A DNA stretch of 64,000 nucleotides from Thalassobaculum fulvum (GCF_014652915.1 NZ_BMZS01000005.1:186001-250000); one strand, 5' to 3'; numbered from the stretch's first letter, positions 44,731-56,614 are shown. Notes: a model not told the origin generated them from the sequence alone. A program made the numbers and translations.

Positions 44731-45135
44731 ATGAGCATGAGCACATTCGAAGCGAACATCGCGCGTCGTGCGATGAAGCTGATCGTCCGGGAAATCGACA
44801 ATCCGGAGTCGGTCCCGTTCCCGAGTGTCGTTCGCACACCGGACGATCTCGGCGAAGAACTGGCGTCGATTTTCGTCGAGCAGGACCTGAGCGACAGCCT
44901 GGACGACATGGAAGCGGCGTTGCAGCGTGCGACCGACAAGCTCGTCGCGGCTCACCGGGCGGCCGCTGCGGTGACCGTGGACGCCCCGACCGACGACGAG
45001 GTGAAGGCGTTCCGGGCGGCCTTGGAGGCCCTCCATGCCGACATTCAGGCCGATCAGCGGCTGCGGGCGGCGATCAACCTGGTGGTCAGCCTTCAGGAGG
45101 CGATCCCCGCCCTGGCTCCCGGTTCTCCCGGGTGA
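44731..45135 (+). CDS. Small soluble helical protein of unknown function
   Basis: 134 residues, acidic, no signal peptide, almost entirely predicted helical (DDMEAALQRATDKLVAAHRAAAAV, RAALEALHADIQADQRL, given in parts). It is 59 bases after the second lipoprotein with AAAGGA upstream. Probably the cytoplasmic third member of the operon. No family recognised. Confidence 0.65.
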   Translation: MSMSTFEANIARRAMKLIVREIDNPESVPFPSVVRTPDDLGEELASIFVEQDLSDSLDDMEAALQRATDKLVAAHRAAAAVTVDAPTDDEVKAFRAALEALHADIQADQRLRAAINLVVSLQEAIPALAPGSPG

Positions 45136-45140
45136 GTTCG

Positions 45141-45169
45141 GGGGAGCGGTCGGTCGACGGCCGCTCCCC
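45141..45169. terminator. Bidirectional hairpin between converging genes
   Basis: GGGGAGCGG (45141-45149) pairs perfectly with CCGCTCCCC (45161-45169) around an 11-base loop, in the 36 bases between the stop codons of two converging genes. No T tract is seen on either side. Confidence 0.55.
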
Positions 45170-45171
45170 TC

Positions 45172-47130
45172 CTAGATCAGCAGGTAACCGTCCAACTGGT
45201 TCGGCTCGAACCGCGTCCCGAGCAGGGTGATGGTGCCTTCCTCGGCGACCATCAGCACGAGGCCGTCGGCGGTCTCGACGACCTCGACGTCGTCGACCGA
45301 CGTCACCGATGCGATCCGCGACAGGTCGATCCGGTCGCCAGTGTCGAGGCCGCGGATGCGGTCGTCGCCGAAATCGGCCTCGAACACGAACATGTCGGGA
45401 CCGCGTCCGCCGACCAGGAGGTCGTCGCCGGCGCCGCCGTTCAGGGTGTCCATGCCGTCCTGGCCGTGCAGCTCGTCGGTGCCGGCGCCACCGGACAGGA
45501 CGTCGTTGCCGCCGCCGCCGAGTACCAGGTCCTCGCCGGCCGAGCCGATCAGGGTATCGGCGCCGGCGGTCCCGCCGACCCGGGCATAGGCGGTGAAGGC
45601 ATCCTCCTGGAGAATGCCGACATCGGTGTTGCGCTCGATCAGGTCGGACAGCGTCGTGCCCCAAATCCGGTCGGCCTCCTGGTCGCCGAGGACCGCCTGG
45701 CTCCACAGCCGGTCGCCGTCGCGCAGCCGCGTGAACTGGTCGATTACGACGGTGGCGAACAGCTCGCCGAGCACGCCGCCGTCGACCGCGTCCTCAGCCA
45801 GCCCGCCGACCCAGGCGTCGATCGAGTCGACGTTGCCGTACAGCGCTTCCAGCTTGGCGGCGATCGTGGCGTCCGACGTGATCTCGTCGAAGCTCGTGAC
45901 GCGCTCGAGGCCGACTGCCTCGCGCAGGTCGTTGTAGTCGGGCAGGCCGTGGTCACGGCCGCGCTGGATGTTCAGGGAGACCAGGTCGAGGCCGCCGGCC
46001 CCCGGTGCGCCGAACAGGAACGACCGGACGTCGTCGACCACGAAGGTGTCGGCCGCCTGGGCGGTCTGGGCGCCGAGCCCGCGCAGGATCGGGTCGATTC
46101 CGCCGTTCTCGGTGATGGCGTCCGGGTTGAAGAAGGCGTCGCTCAGCTCGATGGCGCCGGCGTCGATGGAACTGCCGTCGGCGTTCAGCCGCAGCAGGCT
46201 GGAGGACAGCATCGAGTGACCGAACCGGTAGGCGGCGGTCGCGAACTCGGTGGCGATGCTCGGGTCGATGGTCGAGTCGTAGCCGGTGTAGTCGGCGATC
46301 GCGTCGGCGCCGACCAGCTTCGGCAGGAACTCGTTGTAGGTCACGGCCTGGACCACCGCCTCGACCCGGACCCGGGCGGCGGCGAACAGCTCGTCGCCGG
46401 TCATCCCGGGGTTCTGGGCCTGGATCAGGTCGACCCAGCGGTTGTGCTCGCGCGCCATGACTGTCTGCAGCGAGGTGAGTGCCACGTTCTCGCCGGCGCG
46501 GACGTCGCCGGCCATCACCTGGCCGGTCTCGTCGAGCGGCAGGAAGCCGTCGTCGTCGAGGACGATCCGGCCGGTGTCGTCGACCAGGCTCTGGCGGGTC
46601 GCCTCGTCGGACCCGTAGATGAAGGACCCGTCGATATAGGTGGTGATGTCGTTCACCTGCTCGCGGGCGACGGTCTCGCCGGTGCCGTCGGCGACTTCCG
46701 AGCGCGTGAACGAAAGGGTGACGGTGCCGGTACCGGTCGGGTCGAAGTCCGGATCGCCGGCCGGCACCGCGATGTCCGCGTGCTCGGTGCCGGTCGGGGT
46801 CAGGGTGATGTCGTGGTCGACCAGCTGGCCCCAGGCCCACAGGAAGTCGCTGTAGCCGTTCGGGTCCTCGACGCTCTCGGTCTGGTCGAACAGGGTGTTC
46901 GAGATCGTTCGGGCGTTCGGCAGGCCGGCGTCGATGCTGCCGATCCCGTCGGTGTAGTCGGCGTCGCCGAGACGGATCATGGTGCTGCCGGCCGAGCCGA
47001 GGTCGATGTCGGTCTCGTTGTTGCCGGTGCCGTCGACGCTGCGCTGGCTCTGGATCGAGACGTCGACGCCCGGCCGCCCGCCGGGGCCGAAGGCGTCGTT
47101 CGGGCTCTGAGTCGTCCGAGGCCGGAGCAT
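45172..47130 (-). CDS. Animal-type haem peroxidase with RTX calcium-binding tail
   Basis: 652 residues from the ATG at 47130, behind GGGGAGGTG. The distal-His segment is WGQLVDHD (His107), a conserved Arg is in MAREHNRW, and the proximal His305 is in YRFGHSML. The C-terminal 130 residues contain nonapeptide repeats of the GGxGxDxL type (LGGGGNDVL, LNGGAGDDLL) and a DxFVF-type end, a signal for type I secretion. There is no N-terminal signal peptide. It is likely an exported peroxidase that oxidises halides or phenols. No type I secretion genes are in the window. Confidence 0.9.
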   Translation of the reverse strand: MLRPRTTQSPNDAFGPGGRPGVDVSIQSQRSVDGTGNNETDIDLGSAGSTMIRLGDADYTDGIGSIDAGLPNARTISNTLFDQTESVEDPNGYSDFLWAWGQLVDHDITLTPTGTEHADIAVPAGDPDFDPTGTGTVTLSFTRSEVADGTGETVAREQVNDITTYIDGSFIYGSDEATRQSLVDDTGRIVLDDDGFLPLDETGQVMAGDVRAGENVALTSLQTVMAREHNRWVDLIQAQNPGMTGDELFAAARVRVEAVVQAVTYNEFLPKLVGADAIADYTGYDSTIDPSIATEFATAAYRFGHSMLSSSLLRLNADGSSIDAGAIELSDAFFNPDAITENGGIDPILRGLGAQTAQAADTFVVDDVRSFLFGAPGAGGLDLVSLNIQRGRDHGLPDYNDLREAVGLERVTSFDEITSDATIAAKLEALYGNVDSIDAWVGGLAEDAVDGGVLGELFATVVIDQFTRLRDGDRLWSQAVLGDQEADRIWGTTLSDLIERNTDVGILQEDAFTAYARVGGTAGADTLIGSAGEDLVLGGGGNDVLSGGAGTDELHGQDGMDTLNGGAGDDLLVGGRGPDMFVFEADFGDDRIRGLDTGDRIDLSRIASVTSVDDVEVVETADGLVLMVAEEGTITLLGTRFEPNQLDGYLLI

Positions 47131-47220
47131 GGTCACCTCCCCTGGTGCGGGCGGCGGCGGCCATCGCGGCGCCGGCCCGTTGGGTTGTCGTTGCATTCCG
47201 ACAACGACTACGCGGCGGGT

Positions 47221-47694
47221 TTATTCCCCGAAGCCGATCGCGTGGCCGGCGCAGAACGGCGCGGAGCGGCCGTGATGCCGGCGGATCGTCGAAAGTTCGG
47301 TCGGGATGAGCCAGCGCCGATCGGCGGCCTTGCGCGCGGCAAAGACCGCGAGGGCCTTGGCGTCGGACCGGCTGACCGGCAGCCAGCGCCCGGCGACCCG
47401 GTCGTCGCGGATCCGCAGGATGGCGGCGTCGACGGTGATCGACAGCGCCGGGTCGGGATCCTGGATGCCGTGGATGTAGACCCGGAAGCGGGCGAACTGG
47501 CCGGCCGCGAAGTCGCCGGCATCCTGGGCGCAGAATCCGCCGCGCGACCAGTCGATCAGCGGCACGTCGCGCCGCCCGATCCGGAGGTAGGCATTGCCCA
47601 GCGCCCGCAGCCGGGGCTCGGCCCGCCGATCGGCGGCTGGGCCGGGCCGTTCCCGGCCGGGCCGAAACAGGGAGCGGGATAGCGCTGCGAGCAT
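47221..47694 (-). CDS. PilZ-domain protein
   Basis: 157 residues. The c-di-GMP-binding motifs RxxxR (RRAEPRLR) and D-x-S-x2-G (LIDWSRGGF) have the right spacing of about 20 residues. The remaining sequence is a beta-barrel-like domain with no output domain. It is probably a free-standing c-di-GMP receptor. The gene lies 90 bases downstream of the peroxidase start, on the same strand and upstream of it in transcription. Confidence 0.8.
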   Translation of the reverse strand: MLAALSRSLFRPGRERPGPAADRRAEPRLRALGNAYLRIGRRDVPLIDWSRGGFCAQDAGDFAAGQFARFRVYIHGIQDPDPALSITVDAAILRIRDDRVAGRWLPVSRSDAKALAVFAARKAADRRWLIPTELSTIRRHHGRSAPFCAGHAIGFGE

Positions 47695-47782
47695 CGTGTC
47701 CCTCCGCTGGCCGCCGCCGGTTCGGCGCGGCTTCGCAAGGACAACGCTGAGGCGGCGGTCTTATTCCATCGGGGGCAGGCGG

Positions 47783-48703
47783 TCAGCCGGCGGCGGTGCC
47801 GTGCCAGCAGTGCTCGGCGATCGTGCGCACCACGTCCTGGACGCTCTCGTCCAGGGTCCGGCCGGAGGTGTTCACCTGGGCTTCGGCACGGGCGTACAGC
47901 GCCTCCCGGCTGGTGAGGATGCCCTTGAGCTCCTCCATCGCCGACGGATTGCCGGCCATCGGCCGCTCGTCGCCCTGGCCACGGACACGGGCCATGTGCT
48001 CCTCCGGGCGGGCCCGCAGCCAGATGGCGTGGAAGTGGCGCAGCAGGAAGTCGTAGGTCGCCGGTTCCGACACGATGCCGCCGGCGACCGCCAGGATGAC
48101 CTGCTCATGGGTGGCGGCGACCCGCTCGACCGCCTGCTGCTCGAGCCGGCGGTAGCCCTCGTTGCCGTACAGCGCCATCAGCTCGCCGACCGGCATGCCG
48201 CTGGCCAGCTCGATCTCCTCGTTCAGCTCCAGGAACGGGATGCCGAGGCTGTCGGCGGCCAGCCGGCCGAGGGTCGACTTGCCGGCCCCGCGCAGCCCGA
48301 TCAGCGTCACCCGGCGGGCGCGCCGCAGGTCGGCCGGCTCGGGGTCGAGGATCTGCTGCACCTTCGCGCGCACCTCGGCAGTGGCGCGCTGGTACAGGGT
48401 CATGACCGGAATGGTGTCCGAGGACCACGGGTCCTCCTCGCAGACCAGCCACTCCATCGGTACGTCGAGGGCGCGGGCGACCCGCCGCAGCAGCACGATC
48501 GAGATGTTGCCGTAGCCCCCCTCGAGCTGGGCGAGGTAGCGCTCGGACACGCCCGAGCGCTCCGACACGACCTTGCGCGACATGCTCTTGCGGCCGCGGG
48601 CGTCGCGCACCCGCTCGCCGACGGTGCGCAGGAACGCCTCGGTCGAGTCCGCGTCTTCCGAGACCGGGACGGCCTCCCCGTGAAATCGTGCGAGTTCGCT
48701 CAT
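47783..48703 (-). CDS. boxR: BoxR/BzdR-type regulator: HTH fused to shikimate-kinase-like domain
   Basis: 306 residues. The N-terminal XRE-type HTH is at about 25-88 (MSRKVVSERSGVSERYLAQLEGG). The C-terminal shikimate-kinase-like domain has Walker A GLRGAGKST at 136-144. This fusion is specific to BoxR/BzdR, benzoyl-CoA-responsive regulators of aerobic or anaerobic benzoate degradation. In characterised members benzoyl-CoA binds the kinase-like domain and releases DNA. It follows boxA on the same strand. Likely targets are the sites at 53557, 53677, 56601 and 56729. Confidence 0.93.
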   Translation of the reverse strand: MSELARFHGEAVPVSEDADSTEAFLRTVGERVRDARGRKSMSRKVVSERSGVSERYLAQLEGGYGNISIVLLRRVARALDVPMEWLVCEEDPWSSDTIPVMTLYQRATAEVRAKVQQILDPEPADLRRARRVTLIGLRGAGKSTLGRLAADSLGIPFLELNEEIELASGMPVGELMALYGNEGYRRLEQQAVERVAATHEQVILAVAGGIVSEPATYDFLLRHFHAIWLRARPEEHMARVRGQGDERPMAGNPSAMEELKGILTSREALYARAEAQVNTSGRTLDESVQDVVRTIAEHCWHGTAAG

Positions 48704-48815
48704 CGACGCCGCGCCGGCCTGGAATCACACGGATTATACGGCAAGGCGAGGCGCGCCCGCCACGGGCCGTCCGGGCCGACGGCCTGCCGGCCGCTTGCAA
48801 ACGGCCGCTCCATGG

Positions 48816-50030
48816 TCAGTAGGTCTCGACGTGATAGCGGCCGGCGTCGCGCATCCGGGCCTTGAGGGACGGCCAGTCGAGCCCGGCGCCGCCGGCGATG
48901 GTCTCGAACGCCCGCTCGACGCCGTCCTCCATCGCCTTCAGACCGCACACGTAGACGTGGGTCCGGTCGTCGGCCAGGGCCGCGGCCAGCGAATCGGCCT
49001 CCGCCAGCATGCGGTCCTGGACGTACTCCTTGGGCCGGCCGGCGAGCCGCGAGAACACCAGGTGCTTGGTCATCACGCTGTCGGGGATCTTCTGCAGCGG
49101 TCCGAAATACGGCAGGGAGTCCGGGCTGCGGGCCCCGAAGAACAGGGTCAGGCGGCCGCCCCGGTCGCCGGCCGTGCGCTGGCGCCGCATGGTGAAGGCG
49201 CGGAACGGAGCCGAGCCGGTGCCGGTGCAGACCATGACGATATCGGTCGCCGGATCGTCGGGCATCAGGAAGGTCGAGCCGAACGGCCCGCTCAGCCGGA
49301 CCTGGTCGCCCTTCTGCAGGTCGCACAGGTAGTTCGAGCACACCCCGCCGGGCTCGCGCTTGACGGTCAGCGACAGGTTGTTGGTGTTCGGCCGCTCGCC
49401 GTCGCGCGGGCTCGACACCGAGTACAGCCGCGGCGCGTGAGGCTGCCCGTTCGCGGCCGCGCCCGGCGCCAGCACCCCGACGCTCTGGCCCTCAAGCACC
49501 GGGAACACCGTGCGCCCGAGGTCGAGCACGATGTGGCGCACCTCGCTGTCGGAATCCGCCGCCGTCAGCCGGTAGCTGCCCTGCACGGTGGCGATCGCCG
49601 GGTCGCGGCGGCTGTACATGTTGACGGTCGGCTTGGCCGCCGAGTCCGGTGCCCGCGCCCGCCCGCCGGCGCCCTGGTGGGCCTCCGCCAGCAGCCGCTC
49701 GACGTCGTCCTCCAGGGCCTCGACCGTGCCGTTGCCGGTGCCGGTCTCGATGTCCTCCTGCTTCGGCAGCTCGGTCCAGGAGAACTGCTCGTCCAGGGTG
49801 TACGGCTTCAGCACCACCCGCCAGTTGTCGATCGAGCCGGTCGGGCAGGGGCCGATGCAGTCCATGCAGAAGTTGCAGGTCGCGGCGTCGACCACGACGT
49901 TGTTGTCGTCGTGGGTGATCGCGTCGACCGGGCAGGCCTCCTCGCACGAATGGCAGCGGATGCAGATCTCCGGGTCGATCAGGTGCTGTTTGATCGGGAC
50001 GTTCATCTCGGACTGACTTCCGTCAGGCAT
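48816..50030 (-). CDS. boxA: Benzoyl-CoA 2,3-epoxidase reductase component
   Basis: 404 residues. Two ferredoxin-type clusters are at Cys23/26/29/33 and Cys52/55/58/62. A Pro/Gly-rich linker follows, then an FNR-like FAD and NAD(P)H domain (PRLYSVSSPRDGE, VCTGTGSAPFRAF) ending in the terminal TY. It passes electrons from NADPH to the BoxB epoxidase. The start may be the Met at residue 9 (MNVPIKQ). Confidence 0.93.
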   Translation of the reverse strand: MPDGSQSEMNVPIKQHLIDPEICIRCHSCEEACPVDAITHDDNNVVVDAATCNFCMDCIGPCPTGSIDNWRVVLKPYTLDEQFSWTELPKQEDIETGTGNGTVEALEDDVERLLAEAHQGAGGRARAPDSAAKPTVNMYSRRDPAIATVQGSYRLTAADSDSEVRHIVLDLGRTVFPVLEGQSVGVLAPGAAANGQPHAPRLYSVSSPRDGERPNTNNLSLTVKREPGGVCSNYLCDLQKGDQVRLSGPFGSTFLMPDDPATDIVMVCTGTGSAPFRAFTMRRQRTAGDRGGRLTLFFGARSPDSLPYFGPLQKIPDSVMTKHLVFSRLAGRPKEYVQDRMLAEADSLAAALADDRTHVYVCGLKAMEDGVERAFETIAGGAGLDWPSLKARMRDAGRYHVETY

Positions 50031-50090
50031 GCCGGCACCTCAGGCGTCGTAAAGCGTTCCGCCCCTTGCCCTTCGGGGCCCTTCCCACAC

Positions 50091-50224
50091 TGTCGTCATT
50101 CCGGAGCGGGCTGCGACGAGCGGCGCGCGTCCGGAACCCACCGGCCGCTTCGGCGGTGGCCGCGGCCGGCGCCCCGTGGGTTCCGGCTCTCCGCGACCGC
50201 GTCGCTCCGGCCGGAATGACGACA
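50091..50224. repeat. 134-bp palindromic intergenic repeat between boxB and boxA
   Basis: Outer arms TGTCGTCATTCCGG (50091-50104) and CCGGAATGACGACA (50211-50224) are perfect inverted copies; inner arms GGAACCCAC and GTGGGTTCC also pair. The GTCATTCCGG ends are those of dispersed palindromic repeats known in many proteobacteria. The rest of the 350-base gap 50031-50380 shows no gene. Confidence 0.75.
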
Positions 50225-50380
50225 ACAAGGGGGTTTTGTCCGTCGAACTCGCCCGTGGATCGCGGCGGATCGAATGATCCCCTCTCCCGGCAGGCCGGCG
50301 ACAGGATGACATCCCCACACCCCGGCATTTCTGCTCGTCCAACGCCATCGGCAGCATCGCAAGACCGCCCAATGTCGAGC

Positions 50381-51832
<1,452 letters not shown>

Positions 51833-51861
51833 CCTGTCCTCCCGAGGGTTTGCGGCGTCTG

Positions 51862-53520
51862 TCAGACGCGCCGTCTGTCGTAGTCGCCGCGCACGCCGGT
51901 GCCGTAGCGGCGCAGGGCGCCGGCCTCGCCGACCGCGTTCGGGCGCTGGAAGATCCAGTTCTGCCACGCGGTCAGGCGGCCGAAGATGCGGGTCTCCATG
52001 GTCTCCGGGCCGGCGAACCGCAGGTTCGCCTCCATGCCGGTCAACGCATCGGGCGAGAAGCTGGCGCGTTCCTCGAGGAAGATCCGCACCTCGTCCTCCC
52101 AGTCGATGTCGTCGAACGCGAAGGTGACGAGGCCGAGCTCGGCCGCCTGGTCGGCGGTCAGCGCCCGGTCTTGCTGCGCCTGGGCGGCGGCCAGGCTGTC
52201 CGGCTCGCCGAGGAAGCGGGTCTGCAGCCGGGTCAGGCCGTTCGACATCGGATAGCGGCCGAAATTGCCGGCGGTCAGGATCAGCGCCGCCGGCGGCCGG
52301 TTGTCGCCCTCGAAGCTGCCCTCGGCCATGTAACTGCGGTCGCAGGCGAACGCGATCTCGGCCAGCATCCCGGCGAAGCAGGAACCGGGCTCGACCAGCG
52401 CGACCAGTGACCGCGAGGTCAGGTCGACCCGCTTCAGCACGCGCTTCCAGTACAGCAGGATCTCGCCGGCCAGCCAGTGGTCGGCGTTGTCCAGCAGCAT
52501 CCGCTCGTGGGCGGCCGCCAGCTTCGGGTCGCCGGACGCCTTGAACACGATCACCCCGGCCTCGAGCTCGTTGAAGCGCAGGTGCAGCAGTGCGTCGTCG
52601 AGCTCACGCGCGCAGCGCAGCACCCAGGCCTCGGCGCCCTGGCCGTGCAGGGCCTCGACGGTCTCCGGCGCCGGCTCGGTGGGCCCGTGGATCTCGACGG
52701 TGGCGATGCCGGTGGCGCGGTCGATCGAGACCGAGACGGTCGAGTACACGATCGCGTCGGTGCCGTCGAAGCGGCGCTGCAGCGGGGTCAGGGCGATCCC
52801 GGGGGCGTCGACCTTGCGCTTGCTCTCGGCGGCGAACGCCTTGGCGCGGGCCAGGACCGACTGGTCGAACGTGGCATTCGACACCAGCTCGTCGACCAGC
52901 CGCCAGTCGCGGGCGCGCTGGCCCTTTACGCCTTCCTCCATGGCGCAGAACACGTCGGCGCGGTCGCGCCGCACCTTGCGCTTGTCGGTGACCCGGGTCA
53001 GGCCGCCGGTGCCGGGCAGCACCGCCAGCAGCGGCACCTCGGGCAGGGCGACCGTCGAGGAGCCGTCGTCCGCCAGCATGATGTGGTCGCAGGCCAGCGC
53101 CAGCTCGTAGCCGCCGCCGGCGCACGCCCCCTGGACCGCGCAGATGTAGTGCTGGCCGGATTCCGCGCCGGCCGCCTCCATGGTGTTGCGGGTCTCGTTG
53201 GTGAACTTGCAGAAGTTGACCTTGTGGGCATGGGCGGCGCCCGCCAGCATGCGGATGTTGGCGCCGGCGCAGAACACCCGCTCCTTGCCGGAGCGCAGCA
53301 CCACCGCCTTGACCTCGGGGTGTTCGAAGCGCAGCCGCTGGATCGCGTCGGCGAGCTCGATGTCGACGCCGAGGTCGTAGGAGTTCAGCTTGAGCTGGTA
53401 GCCCTCGAACAGGCCGCCGTTCTCGTCCACGTCCATGATCAGCTGTGCGACGTCGCCGTCGACCTGGATCCGCCAGTGTCGATAGCGGGACGGCTCGGTC
53501 TGGAAATCGATCGTGGTCAC
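51862..53520 (-). CDS. boxC: 2,3-epoxybenzoyl-CoA dihydrolase (benzoyl-CoA-dihydrodiol lyase)
   Basis: 552 residues from a GTG at 53520 with AAGGGAG upstream. Two crotonase-fold halves: the first has VFCAGANIRMLAGAAH and GACAGGGYELALACDHI; the second has VEPGSCFAGMLAEIAFACDRS. BoxC opens the epoxide ring hydrolytically to 3,4-dehydroadipyl-CoA semialdehyde and formate. It is the first gene of boxC-boxB-boxA-boxR. The operator-like palindrome at 53557 lies 37 bases upstream. Confidence 0.94.
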   Translation of the reverse strand: MTTIDFQTEPSRYRHWRIQVDGDVAQLIMDVDENGGLFEGYQLKLNSYDLGVDIELADAIQRLRFEHPEVKAVVLRSGKERVFCAGANIRMLAGAAHAHKVNFCKFTNETRNTMEAAGAESGQHYICAVQGACAGGGYELALACDHIMLADDGSSTVALPEVPLLAVLPGTGGLTRVTDKRKVRRDRADVFCAMEEGVKGQRARDWRLVDELVSNATFDQSVLARAKAFAAESKRKVDAPGIALTPLQRRFDGTDAIVYSTVSVSIDRATGIATVEIHGPTEPAPETVEALHGQGAEAWVLRCARELDDALLHLRFNELEAGVIVFKASGDPKLAAAHERMLLDNADHWLAGEILLYWKRVLKRVDLTSRSLVALVEPGSCFAGMLAEIAFACDRSYMAEGSFEGDNRPPAALILTAGNFGRYPMSNGLTRLQTRFLGEPDSLAAAQAQQDRALTADQAAELGLVTFAFDDIDWEDEVRIFLEERASFSPDALTGMEANLRFAGPETMETRIFGRLTAWQNWIFQRPNAVGEAGALRRYGTGVRGDYDRRRV

Positions 53521-53556
53521 CGCCGGACGCTCCCTTGCCTTCGCGTGTTTCAAGTC

Positions 53557-53570
53557 AGCATTATAATGCA
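53557..53570. promoter_or_regulatory. BoxR operator-like site 1, boxC promoter
   Basis: AGCATTATAATGCA contains the perfect palindrome GCATTATAATGC. It matches the TGCA-N6-TGCA pattern at 13 of 14 positions of site 2. The centre reads TATAAT on both strands, so the site would overlap the -10 box of the boxC promoter; the -35 region is weak. Confidence 0.65.
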
Positions 53571-53618
53571 TAGATGCCCGTCGATCCACCCTGAATCGGG
53601 ACAGGGTTGGCTGATCAT

Positions 53619-54182
53619 CTAAGTATTTCCGCTTATTGCCGGATCTTTCCGGCCGTCGAAGCCGGGAGATTGTGTGTGCATTATAATGCATTTCGGTCGA
53701 AGGCTGTCGCAATCCGCGAGTTCCCGGGCCGCGTCCGTGCCGGGCAGCGCGGCGCCCAGGCGCCGCAGCGCGGCAGCCGCCCGGGCCGGCTCGATGCCCA
53801 GCACCGCCGTCGCTCCGGCGGCCTCCGCGAAGTCGGTCTCGGCCAGGCGCAGCAGCCGCGTCGTCGCGCCATGCCGGCCCATCGCACTCTTCAGGCCGGC
53901 ATTGGCGCACTGGATCAGCCCGCGCAGCACGGCGCGCTCGCGGCTGTTCGGCAGGCAGCGGGCCCAGGCCGGCTCCCAGACCTCGTGGGCCTCCCAGAAG
54001 AAGCCGCCGGCCGTCAGGTCGAAGCCGTAGAGATAGGCGGCGCTCGCCGACCAGGCGGCCGGGTCGAACGCCCGGCGGGCGTCGGCCGCTGCGGCCGCGA
54101 CCGGCCCGCCTTCCGGGCGAGCGTTGATTCCTGGCAGGTGTGGTCGGCCGGGCATGCAGTACGTGTCCTGGAGCGGTTTCAT
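53619..54182 (-). CDS. DUF309-domain protein
   Basis: 187 residues; ATGA overlap with the upstream hydrolase gene. The DUF309 signature is YGFDLTAGGFFWEAHEVWEPAW with LRGLIQCANAGLK after it; the HE pair may bind metal. The family's function is unknown. The C-terminal end (RPKCIIMHTQS) is encoded over operator-like site 2. It is the last gene of the ligase-hydrolase operon. Confidence 0.75.
   Translation of the reverse strand: MKPLQDTYCMPGRPHLPGINARPEGGPVAAAAADARRAFDPAAWSASAAYLYGFDLTAGGFFWEAHEVWEPAWARCLPNSRERAVLRGLIQCANAGLKSAMGRHGATTRLLRLAETDFAEAAGATAVLGIEPARAAAALRRLGAALPGTDAARELADCDSLRPKCIIMHTQSPGFDGRKDPAISGNT
53677..53690. promoter_or_regulatory. BoxR operator-like site 2
   Basis: TGCATTATAATGCA is a perfect 14-bp palindrome in the TGCA-N6-TGCA form. 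It lies inside the 3' end of the DUF309 gene, 120 bases from site 1, a distance that would allow looping. Confidence 0.65.
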
Positions 54183-54973
54183 CCGGGCACCAGCCGGCGG
54201 ACGAAGCCGCCCACCAGGTCGAGGGTGCGGTCCGGCTGGTCAAGGAACGGCGCGTGCCGGCAGTCCGCCAGCAGGACCGTCTCGACCGGGCCGGGGACCC
54301 GTTCCGCCACCACGTCGATCTGGGCGCGGGTGCCGTACTGGTCGGCCTCGCCCTGGACCGCCAGCACCGGCACCGCGATATCGGCCAGCGGGGCGCGGAT
54401 GTCCCAGCGCTCGAAGTCCGGGTCGAGCCAGGCGTCGTTCCAGCCGCGGAACGCGGCGTCGACATCGGCGTGGTAGCGGGCGAGCCGCGATCGCAGGTCG
54501 CCCTCGGCGTAGGCGGTCCTGGCCTCGGCGATCGAGCGCAAGCCCATCGGCTCCGTGAAGAAGTGCGACGCCATCAGGACGATACCGGCGATCCGCGGGT
54601 CGCGCACCAGGCCGGCGTGCAGGGCGGCGATCGAGGCGCCGTCGCTGTGGCCGACCAGGATGCCGCGCCGCAGGCCGATGGCGTCCAGCACCGCCGGCAG
54701 CACCCGCACCGCCTCGTCGGTCATGTAGTCGAGAGGTCGCGGCAGCGGGCAGGAATCGGACTGGCCGTAGCCCTGTCGGGAGTAGGCGAACACCCCGCAG
54801 CCGGTCGCCCGGACCAGCCGGGCCGGGAAGTCCCGCCACAGCGCCACGCAGCCGAGCCCCTCGTGCAGCAGGACCAGGGTCGCGGCCTCGGCCGGTGGCG
54901 GGCCGAGGCACATGGCCTCGAGCTCGGCGCCGCCGGCCCGGATCCGCCGGGGCTGACCGTCGATCCACTCCAT
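54179..54973 (-). CDS. Alpha/beta hydrolase of the box cluster
   Basis: 264 residues. Nucleophile Ser in GHSDGAS, acid Asp in GEADQYG and His in ADCRHAPF complete the triad. The oxyanion loop is LLHEGLGCVALW. It starts 17 bases after the benzoate-CoA ligase. It may hydrolyse a CoA thioester, lactone or ester in benzoate degradation, for example to rescue dead-end acyl-CoAs; that role is inferred from context. Confidence 0.87.
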   Translation of the reverse strand: MEWIDGQPRRIRAGGAELEAMCLGPPPAEAATLVLLHEGLGCVALWRDFPARLVRATGCGVFAYSRQGYGQSDSCPLPRPLDYMTDEAVRVLPAVLDAIGLRRGILVGHSDGASIAALHAGLVRDPRIAGIVLMASHFFTEPMGLRSIAEARTAYAEGDLRSRLARYHADVDAAFRGWNDAWLDPDFERWDIRAPLADIAVPVLAVQGEADQYGTRAQIDVVAERVPGPVETVLLADCRHAPFLDQPDRTLDLVGGFVRRLVPG

Positions 54974-54990
54974 CGCCGGAGCCGGTTCCG

Positions 54991-56526
<1,536 letters not shown>

Positions 56527-56600
56527 GCGAAGTCCCTCCCTTGGGTGTCGGCGCGCCTGTGCCGGCGGCTTCGACGGATCCGTTCGATTCGATGCGGTTA

Positions 56601-56614
56601 GGCATTATGTTGCA
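56601..56614. promoter_or_regulatory. BoxR operator-like site 3, ligase promoter
   Basis: GGCATTATGTTGCA matches site 2 at 11 of 14 positions. Read on the minus strand it contains CATAAT, a plausible -10 box about 80 bases upstream of the ligase start, with TGACAC about 18 bases further up. Confidence 0.55.
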
